From an uncultured Eubacteriales bacterium (GTDB lineage: Bacteria; Bacillota_A; Clostridia; Christensenellales; Aristaeellaceae), in NCBI GenBank assembly GCA_902775835.1, contig CACYNZ010000210.1:1-6645 (forward strand): a stretch of 6,645 nucleotides of DNA, read 5' to 3'. Position numbers and translations under genes: made by a program. Below the pieces are notes generated by a model, which saw only the letters and a program-made list of their open reading frames with translations, was not told the origin of the DNA and made no database searches. This document shows positions 1 to 5,664 of the stretch, piece after piece. The number at the start of each line of letters is the position of its first letter. The first letter of the stretch is position 1.

Positions 1-199
1 GCTATTTTCTTTCCAGGCATGGACTTTTCACTTCACTTTCAGCCGCTTCCCCGGGAAAGGAAGCATGCGCACAGAAAGTGTACCAGACAAAAGGCCCAAT
101 CTCAAGCCGTGAACGCTGCATGCATGCCCGGATTACCTGCATCGCACGTGGCACGCAGAAGCAAAGCATCCATTGCGGCCATCTATGCATGCAGGCGTC
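1..199. other. Intergenic stretch with no supported gene
   Basis: No reading frame here has a ribosome binding site or a recognisable protein. The 62-codon minus-strand frame at 2-190 has no Shine-Dalgarno sequence, and its translation resembles no family I know. The stretch contains four GCATGC hexamers (63-68, 118-123, 122-127, 187-192). It also has a 10-base inverted repeat (ctgcatgcat at 116-125 and its complement at 185-194) and a 6-bp hairpin (45-50 with 59-64). It probably separates nifJ from a gene beyond the left edge. Confidence 0.5.
77..105 (-). promoter_or_regulatory. Possible leftward sigma-70-type promoter
   Basis: Read on the minus strand, TTGAGA (100-105) and TACACT (77-82) are separated by 17 bases. 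A TG dinucleotide one base upstream of the -10 gives an extended -10 form (TGGTACACT). The hexamers match consensus at 5/6 and 4/6 positions. It lies downstream of the nifJ terminator and points out of the left edge, so it could start the next transcription unit on the same strand. No start codon for that unit is visible in the window. This is a pattern match only and could be chance. Confidence 0.35.
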
Positions 200-233
200 A
201 AAAAAGCCCTTCGGATCCGAAGATCCGAAGGGC
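200..233 (-). terminator. Intrinsic terminator of the PFOR gene
   Basis: On the minus strand a perfect 12-bp stem (222-233 with 206-217) closes on a UUCG tetraloop with a C-G closing pair, an unusually stable loop. Six U follow directly (200-205). It begins 13 bases past the PFOR stop codon, which is the expected place for that gene's terminator. On the plus strand the stem is not followed by a clean U run, so it should act mainly leftward. Confidence 0.95.
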
Positions 234-246
234 CTTGCTTATGCCA

Positions 247-3200
247 TTATTTCTCAGCCAGTCTCTTGTAGGAAGCAAGGCGTGCCTTGGCATCCTCTTC
301 CTGCTGTGCAAACAGGGTCTTGGCGGCATCCGGGAACTGCCGTGCCAGAGCGGTGTAACGAACTTCGCCCTGCAGGAATTCCTGATAATTGCCGTTGGGT
401 TCCTTGCTGTCGATGGTCATCGGGTGCTCCAGTTCGGGGTTGTACCGATACAGAGGCCAGTAGCCGCAGTCAACAGCCTTCCGGATCTCCGCCTGAGCCT
501 GACCCATGGACTTGATACCATGGTTGATGCAGGGTGCGTAGGCGATGATCAGGGACGGTCCGTGATAGGCTTCTGCTTCCGTCATGGCCTTCAGCAGCTG
601 AGCAGGATTGGAGCCCATAGCCACGGTTGCCACGTACACATAGCCGTAGCTCATGGCCATCATGCCCAGATCCTTCTTGCGGGTCCGCTTGCCGGCTGCG
701 GCGAACTTGGCCACAGAACCGGTAGGAGTGGACTTGGAAGCCTGGCCGCCGGTGTTGGAGTACACTTCGGTATCCAGAACCAGCACGTTCACATCCTGGT
801 TCTGAGCCAGCACGTGATCCAGTCCGCCGTATCCGATATCATAGGCCCAGCCGTCACCGCCGAAGATCCAGATGGACTTCTTGGTGAGCAGGTCGCGCTC
901 TTCATAGATGGCACGGCTCAGTTCGTCAGCTTCGCAGCCGCAGTCCTTGCAGCCTTCCACCAGAGCCAGAACCTTCTTGCCGGCGGCACGGGAGCCTTCG
1001 GCGTCATTCATCTTGTCGAGCCATTCCTTGCCTGCTTCCTGGAACTCTGCCCAGTCGGGGCACTTTTCCATCAGGGCACGGACGTTGTCAGCCAGCTTGG
1101 CGCGGCGCTGGGTCACAGCCAGGTTCATGCCGAAACCGAATTCAGCATTGTCCTCGAACAGGGAGTTCGCCCAGGCAGGACCATGGCCGGCGTTGTTGAC
1201 GGTGTAGGGGCAGGTGGGGGCAGAGCCACCATAGATGGAGGAGCAGCCGGTGGCGTTGGCAATGATCATGCGGTCGCCGAAGAGCTGCGTTACCAGCTTG
1301 ACATAAGGAGTCTCGCCGCAGCCTGCGCAGGCGCCGGAGAACTCGAACAGGGGCTTCAGAGCCTGGCTATTCTTGACGGTGGCCTTGTTCTCGATGGTAG
1401 TCACTTCGGGAACGGTCATCGCATACTCCCAGTTGGCCTCTTCCTTGCGCTGGGTATCCAGGGGCTCCATCACCAGAGCCTTCTCCTTGGCCAGACAGAC
1501 TTCGACGCAGTTGCCGCAGCCGGTGCAGTCCATGGGAGAAACCTGAATGCGCATGGTCATGCCGGCGAATTCCTTGCCGGTGGCCTTCTTGGTCACGAAG
1601 CTCTCGGGCTTCTCAGCGCCGTCAGCCACATAGATGGGACGGATGGCAGCATGCGGGCAGACCAGAGAGCAGTAGCCGCACTGAATGCACTTGTCGACAT
1701 TCCATTCGGGAACCTTCACGGCGATGCCGCGCTTCTCGAACTTGGTGGTGCCGGTGGGCACGATGCCGCGAGGATCGATCTTGGACACAGGCAGTCTGTC
1801 GCCTTCCTGAGCCAGAACGGGATGGATGAATTCCTTGAAGTATTCGGTGGTGCCCTTCACGGTCTCAGCCACAGCGCCGGTGGTGGCGTTGGCCCATTCC
1901 GCGGGAACAGCCACTTCCTGCAGACCGGAGATGGCGATGTCGATGGCGTCATAGTTCTTCTGAACCACAGCGTCACCCTTCTTGCCATAGGTCTTCTTGG
2001 CATAGGCCTTCATGTATTCATCCGCCTTGTCATAGGGGATGATGTCGGCCAGCTTGAAGAAGGCAGCCTGCATGATGGTGTTGATGCGTCCGCCCATGCC
2101 GACCTTGGCGGCCAGGTCGATAGCATCAATGATGTAGAAGCGGGCATGCTTCTTGGCCAGCAGCTGCTTCATGGAAGCAGGCAGGCGCTCATCGAGCTCT
2201 TCCTTGGTCCAGGGGCAGTTCAGCAGGAACACGCCGCCGTCCTTCAGATCCTTGACCATGTCATACATGACCACGTATGCCGGGTTGTGGCAGGCCACAA
2301 AGTCAGCAGCGTCGATCTGATAGGGGCTCTTGATGGGGGTCTTGCCGAAGCGCAGATGGCTTACGGTCAGACCGCCGGACTTCTTGGAGTCATAGGCAAA
2401 GTATGCCTGAGCATACATGTCGGTATGGTCGCCGATGATCTTGATGGAGTTCTTGTTGGCGCCAACGGTACCGTCGGAGCCCAGACCATAGAACTTGCAG
2501 CAGATCGCGCCTTCGGCAGCAGCGTTGAACAGCTCGCCGACGGGCAGGGAGGTGTGGGTCACGTCGTCGTCAATGCCCACGGTGAAGTGGTTCTTCATGG
2601 CGCCGTCCAGGTTGTCAAACACAGCCTTGACATGGGTGGGGGTGAATTCCTTGCTGCCCAGACCATAGCGGCCGCCCACCACGTCGATATCCTTGCGGCC
2701 GGCTTCCGCCAGAGCAGCGCAGACATCCAGATACAGAGGCTCGCCCAGAGAACCGGACTCCTTGGTGCGGTCCATGACGGCAACCTTCTTCACGGTGGCA
2801 GGGATGACATCGGTGAACATCTTCGCGGAGAAGGGACGATACAGGTGAACCTTCACGACACCGACCTTCTGGCCCATGGAGCACAGCTTGGTCACGGCTT
2901 CATCCGCCACGTCGCAGCCGGAGCCCATGATCACGATGACCTTTTCGGCATCGGGAGCACCGACATAATCGAAGGGATGATAGGCACGGCCGGTGATTTC
3001 CTCAACCTGGCGCATGACCTCTTCCACGATTTCGGGAACAGCGTCATAGAACTTGTTTCCGGCTTCACGGCCCTGGAAGTAAATGTCAGGGTTCTGTGCA
3101 GTGCCGGCCTGGTGAGGATGCTCGGGATTCAGAGCGCGGTCGCGGAATTCCTTGACCTTGTCCCAGGGCATGATCTTGTCCAGTTCCGCATAATCCGGCA

Positions 3201-3750
3201 GGGAAACCTTCTGGATTTCATGGCTGGTACGGAAACCGTCGAAGAAGTGCAGGAAAGGCACGGAGCTCTTCAGGGTTGCCACATGGGCCACAGTGGCCAT
3301 ATCGGCAGCTTCCTGAACGGAGCTGGAAGCCAGCATGGCGAAACCGGTCTGGCGGCAGGCCATGACGTCGGAATGATCGCCGAAGATGGACAGTGCGTGA
3401 TAGGCCAGAGCACGGGCGCTGACGTGGAACACACTGGGCATGAGCTCGCCGGCAATCTTGTACATGTTGGGGATCATCAGGAGAAGTCCCTGAGAAGCGG
3501 TAAAGGTGGTGGTCAGAGCACCAGCTGCAAGAGAACCATGTACGGCACCGGCAGCACCGGCTTCAGACTGCATTTCCTGGATTTTCACAGTCTGACCGAA
3601 CAGGTTCAGCGTGTTATGCGCAGCACTCTCATCCGCTACCTCTGCCATGGGGGAAGAAGGAGTAATGGGATAGATCGCGGCCACATCGCTGAACGCATAA
3701 GCGACATGGCTGACGGCGGTATTGCCGTCCACGGTTCTGATTTGAGCCAT
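247..3750 (-). CDS. nifJ: Pyruvate:ferredoxin (flavodoxin) oxidoreductase, single-chain
   Basis: This cytoplasmic enzyme oxidatively decarboxylates pyruvate with CoA to acetyl-CoA and CO2 and reduces ferredoxin or flavodoxin. The protein has 1167 residues, normal for the homodimeric single-chain form (about 1170-1230). The N-terminal pyrimidine/pyruvate-binding domain shows YPITPSSPMAE (27-37), E63 in QSEAGAAGAVHG, and R113 in SARAL, matching known active-site residues. GLGSDGTVGANK (422-433) lies in the central CoA-binding region. Two ferredoxin-type clusters follow: C688, C691, C694, C698 and C742, C745, C748, C752. The C-terminal thiamine diphosphate domain carries the proximal-cluster cysteines C808, C811, C836 and C1074, plus GDGWAYDIGYGG (965-976) and NTGGQASKSTPTG (999-1011). 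The start at 3750 is preferred over an in-frame ATG at 3795 because a perfect AAGGAGG lies 8 bases upstream and the protein then begins MAQIRTVDGN, as family members do. It appears monocistronic, between its own promoter and terminator. One oddity is a CKDCGC segment (934-939) just before the TPP motif. Confidence 0.97.
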   Translation of the reverse strand: MAQIRTVDGNTAVSHVAYAFSDVAAIYPITPSSPMAEVADESAAHNTLNLFGQTVKIQEMQSEAGAAGAVHGSLAAGALTTTFTASQGLLLMIPNMYKIAGELMPSVFHVSARALAYHALSIFGDHSDVMACRQTGFAMLASSSVQEAADMATVAHVATLKSSVPFLHFFDGFRTSHEIQKVSLPDYAELDKIMPWDKVKEFRDRALNPEHPHQAGTAQNPDIYFQGREAGNKFYDAVPEIVEEVMRQVEEITGRAYHPFDYVGAPDAEKVIVIMGSGCDVADEAVTKLCSMGQKVGVVKVHLYRPFSAKMFTDVIPATVKKVAVMDRTKESGSLGEPLYLDVCAALAEAGRKDIDVVGGRYGLGSKEFTPTHVKAVFDNLDGAMKNHFTVGIDDDVTHTSLPVGELFNAAAEGAICCKFYGLGSDGTVGANKNSIKIIGDHTDMYAQAYFAYDSKKSGGLTVSHLRFGKTPIKSPYQIDAADFVACHNPAYVVMYDMVKDLKDGGVFLLNCPWTKEELDERLPASMKQLLAKKHARFYIIDAIDLAAKVGMGGRINTIMQAAFFKLADIIPYDKADEYMKAYAKKTYGKKGDAVVQKNYDAIDIAISGLQEVAVPAEWANATTGAVAETVKGTTEYFKEFIHPVLAQEGDRLPVSKIDPRGIVPTGTTKFEKRGIAVKVPEWNVDKCIQCGYCSLVCPHAAIRPIYVADGAEKPESFVTKKATGKEFAGMTMRIQVSPMDCTGCGNCVEVCLAKEKALVMEPLDTQRKEEANWEYAMTVPEVTTIENKATVKNSQALKPLFEFSGACAGCGETPYVKLVTQLFGDRMIIANATGCSSIYGGSAPTCPYTVNNAGHGPAWANSLFEDNAEFGFGMNLAVTQRRAKLADNVRALMEKCPDWAEFQEAGKEWLDKMNDAEGSRAAGKKVLALVEGCKDCGCEADELSRAIYEERDLLTKKSIWIFGGDGWAYDIGYGGLDHVLAQNQDVNVLVLDTEVYSNTGGQASKSTPTGSVAKFAAAGKRTRKKDLGMMAMSYGYVYVATVAMGSNPAQLLKAMTEAEAYHGPSLIIAYAPCINHGIKSMGQAQAEIRKAVDCGYWPLYRYNPELEHPMTIDSKEPNGNYQEFLQGEVRYTALARQFPDAAKTLFAQQEEDAKARLASYKRLAEK

Positions 3751-3758
3751 GAATGGAA

Positions 3759-3765
3759 CCTCCTT
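3759..3765 (-). promoter_or_regulatory. Ribosome binding site of nifJ
   Basis: AAGGAGG on the minus strand lies 8 bases upstream of the ATG at 3750. It decides the start: the upstream in-frame ATG at 3795 has no comparable site. Confidence 0.93.
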
Positions 3766-3872
3766 GTGGGATGTAAAGATTGACAGCCATGACATGCCTG
3801 CCCAGTGCTTTGAAAAATCATGATGAAAATCAGACTTTCTGCCATGTGACGGTTGCCTCTAGAGCGTTTAGA

Positions 3873-3901
3873 ATTATACGACCATAACCCTATAAAGTCA
3901 A
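3873..3901 (-). promoter_or_regulatory. Promoter of nifJ
   Basis: On the minus strand TTGACT (-35, 3896-3901) and TATAAT (-10, 3873-3878) are separated by exactly 17 bases, a near-perfect sigma-70/sigma-A promoter. Transcription would begin near 3866, giving a 5' leader of about 115 bases before the nifJ start codon. No known operator was recognised over it. Confidence 0.88.
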
Positions 3902-4033
3902 CCAAATTGCATATGTCCTGAACGCCGCTTCAAGCATGAATCCAGGCCGGACGGCGGTCAGATTCCTGTCTTTTTCCGCTTTCCTAACGGTGTCAGACAG
4001 CCTGATTGAGCCTGTAAGAAAAGGCTTCTCCGG

Positions 4034-4062
4034 TTGACATCATATTTTGCTGCATGTATAAT
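4034..4062 (+). promoter_or_regulatory. Consensus promoter of the NusG-II/apbE/FMN-binding operon
   Basis: TTGACA (4034-4039) and TATAAT (4057-4062) match both sigma-70/sigma-A consensus hexamers at all twelve positions, with the optimal 17-base spacer. Transcription should start near 4069. This rules out the upstream in-frame ATG at 4061, which lies inside the -10 box, as the start of the first gene. Confidence 0.93.
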
Positions 4063-4152
4063 GAAGTCTGTATTCAAGCGGACTCATTTTCTGCTTTACG
4101 CGGCCAAAAAGTTCCGCCGGTTTTTTCTGTGCGGACGATGCAATCTGAGCTC

Positions 4153-4174
4153 ATGCCGGTTTCCCGGTTGGCAT
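4153..4174 (+). promoter_or_regulatory. Possible leader hairpin before the NusG-II gene
   Basis: ATGCC (4153-4157) pairs with GGCAT (4170-4174), extended by two G-U pairs, leaving an 8-base loop. A competing CCGG/CCGG pairing (4156-4159 with 4164-4167) is also possible. It ends 12 bases before the start codon, close enough to affect ribosome access. There is no U run, so it is not a terminator. Its function is unproven and short stems like this are common. Confidence 0.25.
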
Positions 4175-4186
4175 ACTGGACGGTTT

Positions 4187-4576
4187 ATGAAACGATCGGA
4201 TCTCATTCTCAATGTCTGTGTCGCTGCCTTCCTTGTTCTTCTCTCCATTGTCCCCTTCTTTTTCGCCCTGGACCGTACGGAAGCGCCGGGCCCGGAAGCG
4301 GAGGGAAGCGTGGTTGTGGTCCAGGTGGACGGCAGGGAATACGCCCGCGTCCCCCTGAGCAGTCCCCGGACGCTGCGCGTCTATCAGGACAGCGGTGCGG
4401 AAAACATCATCACCATTTCCTCTGACGGAGCCGTCATGACCTCTTCCACCTGCGAGAATCAGCTGTGCGTGCACATGGGCAAAGTCACCCTGGAGAACTG
4501 GGAATACCGCCCCAACGGTGCTTTCATTATCTGTCTGCCCAACCGCGTCAGCGTGGAACTGATTGCCGATCCCTGA
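4187..4576 (+). CDS. NusG domain II-containing membrane protein
   Basis: A 129-residue protein with one N-terminal membrane helix (about residues 6-28, after MKRSD) and an extracytoplasmic beta-rich domain of the NusG domain II family. Family hallmarks visible are VQVDGREYARVPL (46-57), a CENQLCVHMG motif with C89 and C94 spaced CxxxxC (89-98), and the closing CLPNRVSVEL (116-125) with C116. Despite the name it is not the transcription factor NusG. The exact function of these small proteins is unknown, but they are often encoded beside ApbE and FMN-binding proteins, as here, which points to a role in extracytoplasmic redox or flavin chemistry. The start at 4187 is chosen because it places the helix at the N-terminus and lies downstream of the predicted transcription start. 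Its ribosome binding site (GGACGG, 4178-4183) is weak. It is the first gene of the operon; apbE starts 55 bases after its stop. Confidence 0.85.
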   Translation: MKRSDLILNVCVAAFLVLLSIVPFFFALDRTEAPGPEAEGSVVVVQVDGREYARVPLSSPRTLRVYQDSGAENIITISSDGAVMTSSTCENQLCVHMGKVTLENWEYRPNGAFIICLPNRVSVELIADP

Positions 4577-4603
4577 GGCCGTTCCCGGAAAGGATGTGAC
4601 ACC

Positions 4604-4623
4604 GGCCTGCTTCCCGGCAGGCC
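4604..4623 (+). promoter_or_regulatory. Intercistronic hairpin just upstream of apbE
   Basis: GGCCTGC (4604-4610) pairs perfectly with GCAGGCC (4617-4623) across a 6-base loop, and two further pairs form beyond one mismatch. It ends 8 bases before the apbE ATG and covers the place where a ribosome binding site should be. No U run follows, so it is not an intrinsic terminator. It could damp apbE translation or mark an RNA processing site; both are inferences. Confidence 0.45.
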
Positions 4624-4631
4624 TGTATTCC

Positions 4632-5630
4632 ATGAATCGAACAAGATTCCTCCCTGTCTGTCTGCTGGCACTGCTTCTGCTTGCGGTCCTGACACCTGTC
4701 TCTGCGGAACGGGTCAGTGACGTGGGATTTTTCTTTGATACCACCGTCACCGTCACGCTCTACGATGCGGACAGCACGCTCATGGATGATATCTGGAAGG
4801 CGTGCGGAGCCTATGAAGGGCTTCTCAGCCGCACCATCGCCGGCAGCGACGTGGACCGGATCAACACATCCCACGGCGAGCCGGTGCAGGTATCAGCGGA
4901 CACCTATGACATTCTCACCCGTGCCCGTCTCGTGTCCGAAGCGTCCGGCGGCGCCTTTTCTGTCACCATCGCCCCGGTTTCCACACTCTGGGACTTCACC
5001 GGCGGCACGCAGCGCATGCCGTCCCCGGAAGAGCTGGCTTCGGCGCTTCCCCTGGTGGATGACACAAAACTGGAGCTGCTGGACGACCGCACGGTCCGTC
5101 TTCCGGATGGCATGATGATTGACCTTGGCGGCATTGCCAAGGGCTACATCGCCGACCGCATCGCGGAAATCTGCCGCGAGCGCGCCAGCGGCGGCATTCT
5201 CAACTTCGGCGGTAATGTCTACACCGTGGGCAGCAAGCCGGACGGCACCCTGTTCCGGGTGGGCATCCGGGATCCCCTGGGCGATGAAGGCTCTTCCTGC
5301 GCCGTGGTGCAGGTGGGCGACATGTCCGTGGTCACGTCCGGCATCTATGAGCGCTTCTTCTGGAAGGATGACGTGTACTATCACCATATCCTGGATCCCG
5401 AGACCGGCATCTCCTCGGATTCCGACCTGGCCAGCGCCACCATCGTCCATTCCAGCTCCATGCTCGCCGATGCCTATGCCACGGCCTGCATCGTCCTGGG
5501 AAGCGAAAAGGCGCTCGATCTTCTCTCTGCCCAGGGTCTGGACGGATTCCTGATCACCCGCGACGGTCAGTATCTCATGACACCGGGCTTCGACGAAGCC
5601 TATCAGCTCAAGCTCCTGGTTCAGCGTTGA
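4632..5630 (+). CDS. apbE: FAD:protein FMN transferase, ApbE family
   Basis: ApbE-type flavin transferases cleave FAD and attach FMN by a phosphoester bond to a Thr or Ser in FMN-binding proteins, acting outside the cytoplasmic membrane and using a divalent metal. The 332-residue length is normal. Motifs in order are FFFDTTVTVTLYD (33-45), SEASGGAFSVTIAPVSTLWDF (102-122), IDLGGIAKGY (163-172), LNFGGNVYTVG (190-200), VGIRDP (210-215), SGIYERFF (236-243), HHILDPETG (251-259) and SSMLADAYATA (275-285); D280 and T284 fit the metal ligands. The N-terminus is a Sec signal (RTRF, then a hydrophobic run to about 20, with a likely signal peptidase I site after VSA at 23-25). There is no lipobox Cys, although many Gram-positive ApbE proteins are lipoproteins. 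A TTG start at 4563 would bury the signal behind 23 extra residues, so the ATG at 4632 is preferred, although its ribosome binding site is poor. The next gene is its probable substrate. Confidence 0.95.
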   Translation: MNRTRFLPVCLLALLLLAVLTPVSAERVSDVGFFFDTTVTVTLYDADSTLMDDIWKACGAYEGLLSRTIAGSDVDRINTSHGEPVQVSADTYDILTRARLVSEASGGAFSVTIAPVSTLWDFTGGTQRMPSPEELASALPLVDDTKLELLDDRTVRLPDGMMIDLGGIAKGYIADRIAEICRERASGGILNFGGNVYTVGSKPDGTLFRVGIRDPLGDEGSSCAVVQVGDMSVVTSGIYERFFWKDDVYYHHILDPETGISSDSDLASATIVHSSSMLADAYATACIVLGSEKALDLLSAQGLDGFLITRDGQYLMTPGFDEAYQLKLLVQR

Positions 5631-5637
5631 AAAACGC
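5624..5637 (+). other. Small GNRA-loop hairpin over the apbE stop codon
   Basis: GCGTT (5624-5628) pairs with AACGC (5633-5637) around a GAAA loop, a GNRA-class tetraloop. The TGA stop (5628-5630) lies partly in the stem. It is too short and has no U run, so it is not a terminator. It may be fortuitous. Confidence 0.3.
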
Positions 5638-5650
5638 GAATTTCATATAC

Positions 5651-5657
5651 TGGAGGG
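5651..5657 (+). promoter_or_regulatory. Ribosome binding site of the FMN-binding protein
   Basis: TGGAGGG ends 7 bases before the ATG at 5665 and fixes that start. It is clearly stronger than the sites of the two upstream genes, suggesting that the carrier protein is made in greater amount than its flavinylating enzyme. Confidence 0.85.
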
Positions 5658-5664
5658 TTACCAC

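Larger units (their letters stand above)
3751..4186. other. Divergent intergenic region
   Basis: These 436 bases separate nifJ from the NusG-II/apbE/FMN-binding genes and hold both promoters plus a leader of roughly 115-120 bases on each side. Between the two -35 boxes lie about 130 bases (3902-4033). I see only short symmetry there: TGTCAGACA (3991-3999) and a repeated AGCCTG (3999-4004, 4009-4014). Neither matches an operator I can name with confidence. Open frames crossing the region lack ribosome binding sites. Confidence 0.6.

Noticed and set aside
2..190. A 62-codon minus-strand open frame left of the terminator
   Set aside because: There is no Shine-Dalgarno sequence, no recognisable domain and an unusual composition (many Trp, Cys and Met). 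It starts within 10 bases of the terminator U run, and the possible promoter at 77-105 lies inside it.
19..3783. A 1254-codon plus-strand open frame covering the whole PFOR gene
   Set aside because: It is exactly antisense to a well-recognised protein with all catalytic motifs. Its translation (rich in H, G, L, V) is the usual mirror product of biased codon use in GC-rich genes, and it has no ribosome binding site or known domain.
3751..3795. Upstream in-frame start for PFOR at 3795 (15 extra residues)
   Set aside because: It lacks a ribosome binding site, whereas AAGGAGG is ideally placed for the ATG at 3750 and the family normally begins near that residue.
3923..3956. CGCCG/CGGCG inverted repeat as a terminator or operator in the divergent spacer
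   Set aside because: Only 5 bp with a loop of more than 20 bases and no U run; not distinguishable from chance in GC-rich DNA.
4034..4186. N-terminal extension of the NusG-II protein by 51 residues
   Set aside because: Its first codons overlap the -35 and -10 boxes and precede the expected transcription start; the extension also moves the membrane helix away from the N-terminus.
4594..4599. ATG directly followed by TGA between the NusG-II gene and apbE, as a possible start-stop regulatory element
   Set aside because: No correctly spaced ribosome binding site precedes it, and a six-base coincidence is easily expected by chance.
4893..5450. A 185-codon minus-strand frame inside apbE, and similar antisense frames inside the FMN-binding gene (5916-6419, 6447-6629)
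   Set aside because: They are antisense shadows of clearly recognised proteins, with no ribosome binding sites or domains.
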